From: Rhea pennata
Taxonomy: Eukaryota > Chordata > Aves > Rheiformes > Rheidae
NCBI RefSeq assembly: GCF_028389875.1
Contig: NC_084676.1
Coordinates: 9,052,001-9,116,000 of the forward strand
Reading direction: 5' to 3'
Length of the DNA stretch: 64,000 nucleotides
Shown: one piece after another, positions 14,958 through 26,141 of the stretch
How positions within the stretch are numbered: the stretch's first letter is position 1
Layout of the letters: each line of letters opens with the position of its first letter
Program-made: the position numbers and the translations under genes
The notes under the pieces: model-generated
Seen by the model: only the letters and a program-made list of their open reading frames with translations
Databases searched by the model: none
What the model was told of the DNA's origin: nothing

Positions 14958-14986
14958 AGGATCACCAAATTTCTGCTCCTGCGGCA
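14958..14986 (+). repeat. 29-bp exact direct repeat, copy 1
   Basis: The 29 bases starting AGGATCACCAAATTT are found again without mismatch at 16,035-16,063 in the same orientation, 1,077 bp away. Sequence similarity stops abruptly on both sides of both copies. I do not recognise a transposon family. It could be a filler insertion copied during break repair, or the only preserved part of an older repeat. Confidence 0.75.
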
Positions 14987-16034
14987 GCAGCGAGGCTGAG
15001 CCCAGACTGCAGCAGTTACCAAGTGAGGACAGCCGTCTGGGTGGGGATGGCCTTAGCCTTCACCGGCTTTTCGCTCAGCTGCTGTCTGCAAGCGGAGCCT
15101 CCCCGCAGCACCCACTGTGGGCCGTGATTCAGTTCACCGCAGTCCCCTCCCCGAGTCATGACTGAAGAGTTTAAACAAATGCCTCTATCTTTCAAGACGG
15201 GATGCAAACCCCCACTGGCCACAACTGGTTATTCAGACAACAGGGACTTCAGTTCTCGCAGGTGAGACCAGCCTGAGCCCACTGGTGCATTTTTATTTTG
15301 GCAGCTCAGTGCATCCTTCAGCCTGGTCGTGGGGCTGTTCAGTGATGCTCTTTAGCTCCCAGTCACATACTCACAGTGTTTAGACACCCTTGTTTACCCC
15401 TCAACAAAGCTAAATGTGTTGGACAGTGGTCATAGCTTTCCTGACCCCCAAAACACAGGTGCCTACCACTAAAATTGGCAGCCATGCACCCTGTGTGCTC
15501 CCCGCACCTCCTCAGCTCCAGCTCAGCCAGGGAAAGCTTCTGCCAGAAGCAACCGCAAAGCGGCAGCCAGCAACGAAGCACAGTGTTAAGCTCACCAGCT
15601 ACCCAGGCGTCCAGTTTTTCTGACGGGTCAGGCCTAGTTTCACTGATTTCCGACACTATCTGAAGTGAGCATCGCTGCTGTCCGTCGCACAATAGCCAGG
15701 CCACGTTCAACCTCGGGGAGTCTGCGAGATAAACGCTACGCAGGTGCTCAGCTTGCCTGCTAAGGTGTTTGCCCTGTTGTTCTTGCCAACAACAGCCCTG
15801 CTGAAGCAAGGCAAGCGATGCATTTCAATAAATCCGGAGAGCAGGCCAGCTTCCCAAGTAGTTCTGCGGTCAGCTCAATGAGAGCGAGCTGCATGCTGCT
15901 GCAAAGCAGGCCGTTTGGGGAAGGGGGGAGGAGGTGGAGGAAAGGTTTTGGAGGTTCAGATGGGCGATCTGCTGTGCAAACAGCCAGTCCCTGGAGTAAA
16001 GTCAGCTGCAGAGCTGCTTTGATTAAACAAGTCA

Positions 16035-16063
16035 AGGATCACCAAATTTCTGCTCCTGCGGCA
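16035..16063 (+). repeat. 29-bp exact direct repeat, copy 2
   Basis: Second copy of the repeat at 14,958-14,986, identical over 29 bases and in the same orientation. Neither flank can be aligned with the flanks of copy 1 by eye. Confidence 0.75.
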
Positions 16064-16646
16064 TCCAGAAAAGGCATAACAAATCCCCAGTGCTGGTCAG
16101 TGGAAGTGATAGTTTGGGATACTGTCTGTGCCCCTTGATCCAATGTCACCTGTAAATTCCCCACTAAAACTAATACTCCTAAAGCAAACCACTTTCCCCC
16201 TTCACACATTCTATCTATAGAATTAATTGGCAAACATTCACTCTCTGATTTTTTTCCCTTAAAAATGCTTTACAGATGTTGGGCATCATAGTTTTCAAGA
16301 TGCTCACGTTCTAATATGCACCCCACTTCCGAAAGTCAGTCACAACCTTATTAAAAAAAAAAAAAAAAAAGTGCATCTACATGGATCCAAGTCCAGAATA
16401 TACAGTCTTTTGCTTTCAGCGCCCAGGTTTGCCTGATCTAGCTGGCGCAGGCTGCTGTCATGGTGTTCTGCCCAGCCATAATTACCTCTGCTGCTGATTT
16501 ACATTCGCACAGGCACTCACTAGTGACACTTCCCAGACTCTTTGCTGTTACATTTCTGCCCTCTAATGGGTAAAATGAGCTTCACAAGTTTTCTTGCTAT
16601 TCTGAGGAAAGGTAGGAAAAGCTCCAAAATATTAAATGCATTTAGT

Positions 16647-16702
16647 ATTAAATTCATTTAATCATTAAATTCATTTAATCATTAAATTCATTTAATCATT
16701 AA
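16647..16702. repeat. 17-bp AT-rich minisatellite, self-complementary unit
   Basis: Three exact tandem copies of ATTAAATTCATTTAATC at 16,647-16,663, 16,664-16,680 and 16,681-16,697, followed by the first five bases of a fourth. Each unit contains ATTAAAT and its complement ATTTAAT, so it can fold on itself. The array is flanked on both sides by ATTAAATGCATTTAGT (starting near 16,631 and 16,705), giving the whole block a mirrored look. Confidence 0.85.
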
Positions 16703-16774
16703 GTATTAAATGCATTTAGTGCTTTTCAGTCTACCTATGGATAGCCCTCCACTTCCACCCCCATATTTAGAAAA

Positions 16775-16880
16775 GGGCCAAACATGCTGGCAATATTTCA
16801 TTCCTTCTGAAGCAGATGATTCAGATGGCAATAGACATATCTTAATAGGCTCTTATAAATATTTGTTGTGCTCAAATAAA
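16775..16880 (+). repeat. Old interspersed repeat, copy 1 of a diverged pair
   Basis: This stretch shares a series of short matches in the same order with 17,284-17,400. They are a GAAAAGGGCCAAACATGCTGG-like start, a TCTGAA block, a CAGATGG block, then AGGCTC and ATAAATATTTGT. The level of identity looks low and the order is preserved, as expected of two old copies of one repeat or of an old local duplication. I cannot name the family. Confidence 0.45.
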
Positions 16881-17283
16881 TATGCACATCCTCAATCTCT
16901 CTGACAATTTTGAGGAACTCACATTACAGAACCAGGCTTTAATCACAAAATTTCTTGAACCTTGAAAGGGGTTTTTATGAGCTGATTTTATTTAACTAGA
17001 AGTTGGGAGTTTTTCTTTTCTTTTTTTTTTTTTTCTTTTCTTGCCTGAGGATGCAAGCAGTAAGGTTAAAGGGAAAAGGAAAAGATCTCTGAAGGAAAGT
17101 AAAGCAAAGACAGTAGAAACATGGGGCCAGAACTTTCCATGTGTCCAGTCAGGATGAAGTAATGTAAAGACTAAAATAGTAATAGAGAGAAATTTCAAAG
17201 TTATCCATCCATCAGACTTAGCTGGAGAGCTCCTATGAAATTACGAAGAGCAACAGCTCCTAAAATTTCCAACCTATCCGATT

Positions 17284-17400
17284 AGAAAAAGACCAGACAT
17301 GTTGGAAACACTGCACTCATCTGAAATGGGAAAGCCAGATGGTGATCAGAGATCACCTTTTAAAATCTTAAAAGGCTCCCATAAATATTTGTATGTTTAT
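17284..17400 (+). repeat. Old interspersed repeat, copy 2 of a diverged pair
   Basis: Partner of the stretch at 16,775-16,880, about 510 bp away in the same orientation. The best preserved parts are the start (GAAAAAGACCAGACATGTTGG) and the end (GGCTCCCATAAATATTTGT). Confidence 0.45.
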
Positions 17401-18461
17401 TTAAATGCAAGATACGCTGCCAGTGCTGGTCCGAGCAGCGGCGCAGAGCTGCCGGTGCAGCCGGCACAAGCCGTGCCGCCAGCCCCGAGCGACCCCGGCC
17501 AGCGCCGCGACGCTGCACCGCCTCTGAGCAGCTTCTGCAAATGGCTCTCGCAACGTTCGGAGTCGGGGGGAGGAAGCTCCTGTTTTTTCAGTGGGGAACT
17601 ACAGAACAAAATAAGCTGCCTTGGTTCATTTCCCAGTTGCATTTTTCATTCTGTTATGGTTTTGCAGCTAAAAACACTGAACTGATAAAGAGAGTTAGAC
17701 CCATCTACCACTTCCAGTCATAAAAAGAGACTGACAAAATTCCCATTAAAATAAATCTAAGCAAAGGTGAATCGCCACTTGCAGGTTAACTACTAAGACA
17801 CAAATCCTACTGAAACAATTTTTCCCTGTTGTTAGCCTTCTAGATGCACTTGCTTTCTTCAGCTGGTAGAAGAAGCCAGGATGACTCTAAAGCTACCTAA
17901 CAAATCTCAGTAACATAGCAAGGTGGGCTACAGCTGCTAACGCTCCTTCTTGACAGCCTCTGCCGACTGAAGCAATGTTTTTTCTTAAGCCAGAAAGATT
18001 TGATATTGTTGCCTCGCTACAACGACCTGAAGTAGCTGGTGTTAACGCTGTGTTAACGTGCAGCTTGGTGTTACCCGTGCCATGGTCGTGGCATACGGGC
18101 GGCCGAGCTGTGCTGCACGTTGCAAGCGCCAGTAAAAGCCGAAGAGCTTTAATCCTCGGGGTGGCCAAGCTGTTCTCAGTGCATGACCCAGCAGAGGAGA
18201 AGCCGCACAGGCCTGGACAGCCTGCCCTGCCGCCCGGTCCTGAGGCCCCAGTCGCGCTGCGCTGGTTTGTAGTGGTCCTGCACGCTCCCGCTCCGCTCGG
18301 TGCTGCAGGCTGCCTCTGTGTTGGGGCTCAGGGCCGCGCAGATCCGCAGCCGTGTGGTTGTGCTGCAACAGGGAATCTTTACAACACAAAACTGCTGAAG
18401 CCTGAACCCAGCTGCGAAGGGAGCCCTGCGTCTCCTTGGTGTCTCTAATGCTTTGCAGACC

Positions 18462-18522
18462 ATCGTACAGTCTAGACTAGATGACTCCTTAAGCTCCCAT
18501 GCAGCCTTAATTTCTCTGATCT
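18462..18522 (+). mobile_element. Possible CR1 LINE 3' tail fragment
   Basis: TAGACTAGATGACTCCTTAAG, then a diverged form of the usual CCTTCCA segment and TTAATTTCTCTGAT, read in order like the last 60 bases of a CR1 element. There is no recognisable CR1 body upstream. The fragment is short and old, so the call is tentative. Confidence 0.4.
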
Positions 18523-20934
18523 CTCTAATTCCTTTAGGATGAGAAACTTCCCACCTCAATACAGATATCATACTTCCAGCCCATTTAGCAGCTTTTCCAA
18601 GCTCAGAGCTTCACAACCCCAAACAAAGTGTGGTTGATTTAGTACGGTCAATGGATTACAAAGTTTCACTGTTTTATTTTAATCTCTTTCACAATAGTAC
18701 AATTCCCCTTCTAGAGCCCTGCCTTGCTAATAGGAATATATTCTTTTTTCATGTCCCTTTCCTGTCTCATTTGATCACAGAAATAGAAATGGCATGTGGA
18801 TGAGACACTCGATGCTCGTCGTGGTACAGTGAGGCTGAGAACGGCAGTCTGAGAGGCAGAAAGGGAGGGCAAGGCGCTGTTTAACATTTAACGTGCCTCG
18901 CATGGTTTCTCTTAGATGTGCTGTGAGAAACAGGATCTATTCAAACCATTTTCTACAGAATAAAGAAACAACAATTCTCTTTGAATGCCTTGATAGTATC
19001 TCCTGAGCTGGCTTGTTATAATCTATTTTAAAGTACTTCTAAAAAAGAACAGTTTAACAGATAGGTCAGGAGTAATCCCATGTTATGGACACAAGGAGCC
19101 CGTTCGCAGTTAAACAAACTTGTGTTAGCTGAGGAATGTGCCTGTCCAAACCTCAGAAGTCTTCCCATGCAAACCAGTCCTGGTGAAGAAAAGCAAGAGA
19201 GACCAGTCACTCCTCTACTGCAGCTGAAGGCCAAGCACTTGTCTCTTACTAAGAGCAAACTTTCCCACCTGGCTCTGGGAGCTTGCTAGCAAAAAGGCCT
19301 TGCTGTTTCAGACACAATTAGATAAATTCCTGTTGACAAGCTTATGTCAAAATCATTGGTCAAGAAACAGTATAAATGAGACCTAATCCCACACTACGGA
19401 GGCACCAGTATAAGTCATCATGGCTTGGGGTGGTTTAGTGCAGCAGAGTGTACATCTCTGCTAGGCTTCCTTAATTTTATCCTCCTGGTTTTGAAGGAGC
19501 GTATGTGCAGAGAAAAGGAAGAGGAAAGAAAATGAAAGAAAATAGCAGACTTACAAATTTAACCCTTCCAAGGTGCCCCTAACACACAGAGCTCTCTGGG
19601 CAGTTACAAAATATTGTGGCCGTACCCAGGCAAGCTGTGAGCACGCGCTGAAAGCTTCTCCCCTTGAGAAGCTGCGTTGAAATACTACTGAGGGACTGGA
19701 CAACCCAGCTGCAAGCACATCTGCCCGCTGCTCACAGAGCAACTGCATGGGCAAAGGACTAGAACTGCCCAGCTTATTCACTGTGTCAATGCAAAGTTTG
19801 CAATCTCTGTCAATCTGCCAGCCAGCCGGCTTGACCCAAACACAGCGGGTTTCCTGCCACTCCACCACGCCGTTATAAAAACGGACGTCTACCAGAGAGA
19901 AAGGGAGGTCGGGTCTGGACATTAGGAGGAGCAGACATTTGGGAAGTGCCCTAGCTCTTAGGCTCTCAGAGAGTTAAAGCACCCAGAGGAATCTTAAACA
20001 AAAGCCCCACAGAAAGCAAGCTCAAGCAGCAGCTCTCGCAACACAAACCCAGTTCCAAAATTAATGAGATTTTGATAACTTCCTTTAAAAATGGAATATT
20101 TCCATTTAAAAATGTACAAAGACTAAAATCTTCATAAATATCCTATTAAGAAACTTCCGTTGCTGTTTGAGAGTTTCAATTGAAACACAGTGCATGCAGG
20201 TTGCCATAGCTACAAGCAAATTTTTAAATAACTGTTTTTCATCAGAACAGCTGCAATATCACGCACAAATGAGGCTGAAGTGGGGAAGCTGGAAGGAGTC
20301 CGACCAACGCCAAGCTCCTAATCAAGCCACTGTGCAACCTTCACAAGCACAGCTTAGAAACATTTAGTGTACTTTCTGCTTTTTTAAGAAAATATTGCCT
20401 TTTGTTTTTTGGCAGCACCCCAGCAAATGCTGTCAGCGCTGTGTGAAATCTAAGTCAACAGAAAAGCTTTGTTTTCACACTGGGAAACATAACAATTTTC
20501 ACTGCTAAGCCTCTACCACGATGCAAGCGCCCAAACACTCAAGGCTGCTCTCTGGCCTCAGGTCTCCCCTTGGGGGCTTTCTGTGGGAATCAGCTGACTG
20601 GCAGCAATGTGCCAAAAATTACCACAAGAGCCACAGATATCCACGTCCGGGAAAATCTCTTCTTAGTCTGAGCTTGCATAAGAAAACACAGAAAGGAGGA
20701 AATGTGAAAAACAAGTGACATCCCTCCCGTAACATCTCGCATGGGCTGGAGCGGTGGAGTCAACCCTGCGAGCAGCAGTGCAAGCAAAACAGCGGACGTC
20801 TTTGCACTGCGGGCATCTGTTCAGAAGGCGGCTAGACTAGAAAGCACCGACTGCCTCCTTTTTGCTTAAGCCTTTCAACCAGTCATATCAACTATGGCAA
20901 AATTCCTAGAAAACTTCAAATAGATTCATTCTGT

Positions 20935-21060
20935 GTCCTTAGCCAAGTATGTCCCTGCTTCCCAGTCTGTAAAATGAGAATAAATAAAAGTCATAGGACT
21001 TCCAGGAGATTTAACCCAAGCACAGTGGTAATAGAAACAGGGTAGGAACTCAGTAGAGAC
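20935..21060 (+). mobile_element. CORE-SINE (MIR) or L2-like 3' fragment
   Basis: The block CCCAGTCTGTAAAATGAGAA at about 20,962, preceded by a diverged CCTTAGCCAAGTATGTCCCT, follows the well-known MIR/L2 pattern (a CCTCAGTTTCC segment, then CTGTAAAATGGGAATAA). Further on, AAGCACAGTGGTAATAGA fits the usual AGCACAGTG-type segment. This is an ancient amniote repeat relic. MIR and L2 share this pattern and I cannot separate them by eye. Confidence 0.55.
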
Positions 21061-24000
21061 TGCAAATGCTTGGTTGGATGGCTTGCTTGATTTTTTTTTT
21101 TCTCTCTCTCTCTTCTCAACAACAGAGTGATGATTGGTATTAAATACCTTATTGCGAATCGGGATGAATCATTCCAGCGATGGTTATTCTTGTACAGATT
21201 GGTTCATTTTTCCCTGACCTGCTTCGAGGAGGTACTTCCCCGGGGTGGGTGTGCTGCCCATCTGTCTCTTTGGCAGCGAGGCACGAAGGCCTGCTGCGCT
21301 CTGCCCGCCTCCGCATCAGCGACAGGTACCAACCCATACGGCAGATACACTTGGCAGCTTATTTGCATATCGAGTACGACTATGCGAAGTATCCTTCGCA
21401 TCTCAAAATGAAAGGGCCTTCTTTTCCAATGACTTTGTGTTCTTTCATTCCAAAAATCTGTAATTTTTCAACAAGTAGCAGAGTAAAATTTTGATGGTGA
21501 AAGAAAAAGAGAGCAAAATAAAGGTGAGGAAAGTGGTGAAAACCTGCAAAAAAATATGAAAAATTAAAGTCAAAAAAAATCCTATCTTTTCAGATTCTCC
21601 TAATAAATTACATTCTTTGGCCAATTCCAGGTATTATTCTTAAAAGCTGAAGCCATGTCATTCGTATCTTCAGCACAGAAGAGAAAAATGTGCCCAGGAG
21701 GTGGGCAGTGAGCATTCAGAAAATGGAAAATGAGGCTGATTCCCAATGTCCAGAGTGATGACCGAACAAATGTTTTTTCAGAATAATCTTAGATTGAGGT
21801 AAATTAAGAGGGTGCCTCTTTGTGCATGCAAAGATAGGCTAGCGCAGCAGAGCGAGGCAGGGAGGAGGCAGCCAGCGGGTTTCTCTCTCAGTACATGTGA
21901 CTTGCCAAAGAGAGGGACCTTCCAGGATACGTGTAAGCAGCAACTTTTCTGATGTAGACTTTTTTCCCAAAAGAAAAAAGTAAAAAAAAAAAAAAATACA
22001 GAACATAAAAAAATCACAGCATACCCTATGGGTGGGTTGCCAGAAAGACAGAGTGAGTCACCAAAAACTTGTGACCTTAGTCAGCAGCATATTGCAACTC
22101 TGCAGCTTTTAGGCCCTGCTGTTTCTTTTCCAAGGCAGATGTGCAGGCTTGTCAAAGCCATGGTGGCTTCCATGTATACACACAAATACGCTCTAAAGTG
22201 CCGCTTCTCTCAGCTGGGCAGACATCAGGATTACTGAACCCGACAAACTCATCATTTTCCTGGAAGCAGAGAGGGACGCTAGCCAGAAGGATGAGCCGCA
22301 GCTGGCAACAGCTGTGCTGTCTTGGGCTACCAGGGGGTTGCAAACAGCTGGAGGAGCGCGAAGGGCACCGTCGCTTGCTTGGAAAGGCCTGAGGCCATGC
22401 GCGTGGGCTCTGCAGCCTGCAATAGCGCGTCTCATCGGCGCTCATGGGACACACGGGCACCACCGCGAGAAAAGGCGAAGCTTAAGGAGAAGGCAGCGTG
22501 GTGGGAGGCAGGAAGGGAGCAGCAGCTCGTGCCAGAGGGTGTTTCCTCACCTTACCTGCAGTGCAAAGCACGCAAGCGCCTGCGGACTGTGGTGTCCCGG
22601 CTGCCTCAGCAGCATCCGTGCTGCTTCAGCTGCTGCTAGCCAACTCTCTGCCTCTAACGGAGCACAATTCAAGTGCTGTTCTGAGGCAGGGAGAAAAGCC
22701 TCCCAGGGGTGAGTGACAAAAAGCAAGCCAATCCCCCAGGACAGAGGAACCACTCAGGAGAGGCGCGGAGGGAAGGCAGGGAGCAGGAGGCAGCAAGCTG
22801 TGGCTCTGACGGACCCAGGGACATCGTCTCAGAAGACACTGAAGGGTGTAGGTGTTTGTCCTCATTTATTTGTGGCATGGAGCAAACGGAAAGCCACAAG
22901 CAAAGAACAGCAAGCATGCAACAAACTCCAGGGCTGCTGCTCCACTTTAAGGGTCCAGACTCTCACACATCCCTCTGTTCATCTGTCTGCAAAATGCCAC
23001 GCGGGTCTGGCCTGGCATCTTTGCACAGCCGTGCCAAGAGGACTCAGCCCATTGCTTTATTCAGAAAAAAAGTGCACAGACTAACTCTATGAACAAACAT
23101 CAAAAGGTGGCATAGATCAGTTTGAAAATCACAATTTTACTCCAGAATGAAATAGAGGATTAAAGAGATCAGTTTCCTAAGTCAGGGGAAAAGGGAAGAT
23201 GGTAAAATTCTTCAGAAGAGTTGTAGCCGTAAGAGTCACAGGCCTTAGCTTCTAGCATGTGTGTCCAAAGCTGGCAGAAATGGTAAGGACTCATATCCTT
23301 TGATATCTGTAATACGTACCACGCCTGACAAAATGTTGGAAAATGCATCGCTGAGGGACATTACCATCTGCTCTGCAATATGCCCTGTGGGACCGCAGCA
23401 TGCTGAAGGCAGCACCTCCCTGCAGACCAAGTCCAGGGTGTCCAGCAGGCTGGCGCATCCTGACGACTGCTTTGGTTTCAGTGAAGCAGTCTAAAAGCGT
23501 ATGCTGCAAGGCAGCATAATTAGACGGACAGAAGGTACATTGTTTGAAACCTCATGTTAAAAATATTTTTAATTCTGCTGCAAAGCCATAGGACTGTCAG
23601 TAGGATAAATATTTATACTCCAGATTGGGACTTAATCTCAGTTATGTGGTTTAAAGATAAGATTGCTACCAATAAACATAAGCAAAAAGATCCCAAGAAT
23701 GTCTGAAAAGATGCTTTGTCACCCAGGGCAAGTAAGGCTGGAAAGTAAACACAGTGGCCTGCGACAAGGGCGGATCATGCTGAATGGTCACCTGGAGCGG
23801 GAAGGCTGCTTCTGCTGCCAAAGTAGTTCTGTGCCTGATCGTTTTAATCTGTGCTCCCTTATCCAGTAGCAATTATAGACCACAGAAAACACCTAGGTGC
23901 TTTTGGTAGAAACAGGCTTGGAAACAGGAACAACTCTTTGCCTGCCCATTTTTCATATGAATAAGATCAGGCGATGTCCCTGCTCAGGATGCAAACACCA

Positions 24001-25165
24001 ACTACCTTTTTTTAATCACGTGTGGGCTAGCAGGACTCTTTTCCTACATCCAAGCCCAGTATTCATGGAGGGCTGGAGTTCAAGACAGAAGTTTCAAGAC
24101 TTTCACATCTAGATGCAGGCAGTTCATGGCAGCTGGGAGGTTCAGAGCTGCCTAGACAGAGCTACTGCCATAACCCAAGCATGATATTTGGTAGTGATAC
24201 CCCATTTACAGTACCCTAAAGGCGTGGTAAGCTGGCGTGTAATTTCGCAGTGAGTTAGCAGTGGTACACAGACAGTACTCTGCCATGGAAATCTCCCTCT
24301 CCTTTCCTACAAGCAAGCTCATAGCTATGAGCAAGTAATCACAGAGTAGCTACTGCTTTGTTTCCACTTCCTGGCTGATTTGACAATAACTTGTTCACTT
24401 CTCCATGTCCTATCTACTTAAGGTTAATTTGAGGTAGTACCAACAGTGTTAGTGTTCACTACTTGGTCAGCATAGCGTAGACTCTTGAGCAAAAATAGCA
24501 TTACTTACACCACACTTTGAGGACTGCCCTTGAAGAGAGAGGACTACCATGACTCCCATATGAAAGACCATCTTGATTTCCTCAGTTGCCTTGTGTGGCT
24601 ACCATCATGCAACAAGTCATCTTTGCTACTGCATCATTGCTTGGAGCTTGGGCTCTCAACTGAAGGAAGTTGACCCACTTTGTGCCTTCAGCTAGCTAAT
24701 GTCCATGGTGCTGCCTCTGTTAGACATTCAGTGAAAACTGTTCCCTCTCTTCTTTTGCAGGTTTTACTAACACTGACCTCAAATTTCAGCTCTGAAATTT
24801 GAATCTGAATCTTCTGCCTGATACGGAAGATAGAGGAAATTAAACCTCAAAATGCACTTTTCCTTTGTGTGTTTCTCATTCTTAATGGATATAGATAATG
24901 GGTATTCCCACCGCATGAACTGGTGGAACTGGTAAACTCTTCCAAGTACAATCTTTAGACTGGTGATCATGAAACATTTTAGACAGTCACAAAGAATCTA
25001 TTCAACCCCTAGAATACAAATTTGTATGAAAAGCACATCAATATGAAGGTACATCTGTATCCACAGGCAGCAGTGATTATATCTGATTACCTTTAGTGTA
25101 AATACTTTTCTTGGAATAAAAGACACATGACTATTTTAAGCTTTAGTTGAATGTGCTTCCCCCAC
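21060..25165. other. Intergenic stretch, no gene supported
   Basis: No gene is supported. A T11 run followed by CT repeats and an AG lies at 21,091-21,126. GC-rich sequence with many overlapping short frames lies at 22.2-22.85 kb. From about 23.5 to 25.1 kb the sequence is ordinary, AT-rich and unique-looking. Confidence 0.55.
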
Positions 25166-25188
25166 ACCTGTGGGATTCTCTCTGTCTT

Positions 25189-25194
25189 TTTATT
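25189..25194 (-). terminator. Possible poly(A) signal of the miR-146a host transcript
   Basis: TTTATT on the plus strand reads AATAAA on the minus strand, about 860 bp downstream of the microRNA hairpin. This is a common hexamer, so the assignment is only positional. Confidence 0.3.
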
Positions 25195-26046
25195 TCAATA
25201 TTCCTATGCTTTTAAGAGCATTGCACCATAATGATGAGATCAGTGTATAATCCACTTTACTGAACTAGAAAAAAGAATGTAATTTGGGAAGGTGTTGTTA
25301 TTGCAGAAAAGAGGTGGGAAGTTCGCTGGCAAGGTTAACTCTTCATATGCTTAGAGAAGACCCCAAAATCTATTTTCCAGATGCCTGAAAGAAAAATGTG
25401 AATATGGTTCTTCCATTGAAATAACTGCCAAACCTTTCAGCAGTGCACACTCACTGCCTTTACTGCTTCCAGCAGAACCTCCCAAATTCAAACGCTCTGG
25501 AGTACATTACCCTCTTGAGCAAAGAAACTTTATCTTTACGCAAGATACTGCTGGCTGATGCTAATGCATAGATCTCAGTCATGCCTTAAATATTTTTCAT
25601 GAAAAATGGGTCCCTGGTGCAAGACAAAACAAATAGCATGCACACCCAACAGAAGGTGTCAGGGCAGCGCAGAGGAGGTCATGGCCAAGCAGCAGCTGCC
25701 AAACTTGGCCTTCAGGCTGTGCAGCTCATCATAGCTGCACCACTTTGCAATATTTAGGGACCATAATTCAATCAACAATGTCTTTGGGACCTGTATATAA
25801 CCTTGATAAAACAGAGGAAACAGCAGAGTGAATTAAACAGTGGATAGCAGCACAGAGCCTATCAGCTGTGGAAAGATTCAATCAGTATATAGCTATTTAA
25901 CACAAGAGAAATTGGCTTTTGCAGTGAAACCTCCCTGCCAAAATGATTCATATCAGTTATTCTTTCTCTTTCTTATTTGCTGCTATCCCCATCCAGAAGA
26001 GTCAGCGAATGATCAAGTGCTTCTTTGATCTCCTGTGTATGTGAAG

Positions 26047-26141
26047 GCAGAAATATCCAAGCTGAAGAACTGAGCCCCATGGGTCTGACAGCGGATTCAA
26101 TTACAACCCATGGAATTCAGTTCTCAAAGCTGAGAATACGC
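26047..26141 (-). ncRNA. microRNA precursor miR-146a
   Basis: The 22 bases at 26,105-26,126, read on the minus strand, begin TGAGAACTGAATTCCATGG and end GTT. This is the mature miR-146a-5p sequence without mismatch. The opposite arm at 26,062-26,084 reads ACCCATGGGGCTCAGTTCTT on the minus strand and then CAG, the expected 3p arm. The arms pair over more than 30 bases across a loop of about 20 (26,085-26,104), and pairing continues into the lower stem (TATTCTCAGCT against AGCTTGGATA). miR-146a is induced by NF-kB and lowers IRAK1 and TRAF6 in Toll-like receptor signalling. The seed GAGAACU is intact. miR-146b shares the seed but differs near the 3' end of the mature strand, and the position next to PTTG1 also says 146a. 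Confidence 0.97.
26105..26126 (-). ncRNA. mature miR-146a-5p
   Basis: Guide strand, 22 nt, on the 5' arm of the hairpin. The seed (positions 2-8) is GAGAACU. The sequence is identical to the mature miR-146a known across vertebrates. Confidence 0.97.

Larger units (their letters stand above)
13340..20930. other. Intergenic stretch, no gene supported
   Basis: No gene is supported. It contains an A18 run at 16,353-16,370, a T/C tract near 17,014-17,042, and GC-rich patches near 14.64-14.8, 17.43-17.56 and 18.04-18.42 kb. The individual repeats that could be recognised (direct repeat, minisatellite, paired old repeat copies, possible CR1 tail) are entered separately. Confidence 0.55.

Noticed and set aside
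20080..20187. Near-palindromes around AAATGGAATATTTCCATTT and GTTTCAATTGAAAC
   Set aside because: They are short, AT-rich and isolated. There is no microRNA-like arm length or other sign of a functional hairpin.
21091..21411. T11/CT tract followed by AG and a 94-codon frame, resembling a splice acceptor plus exon
   Set aside because: The tract is a simple repeat, the frame is not recognisable, other frames are open over the same bases, and no matching donor or upstream exon was found.
1..25000. ATP10B exons expected from mammalian gene order
   Set aside because: No frame shows P4-ATPase motifs or transmembrane segments of that family, so its presence in the window is not claimed.
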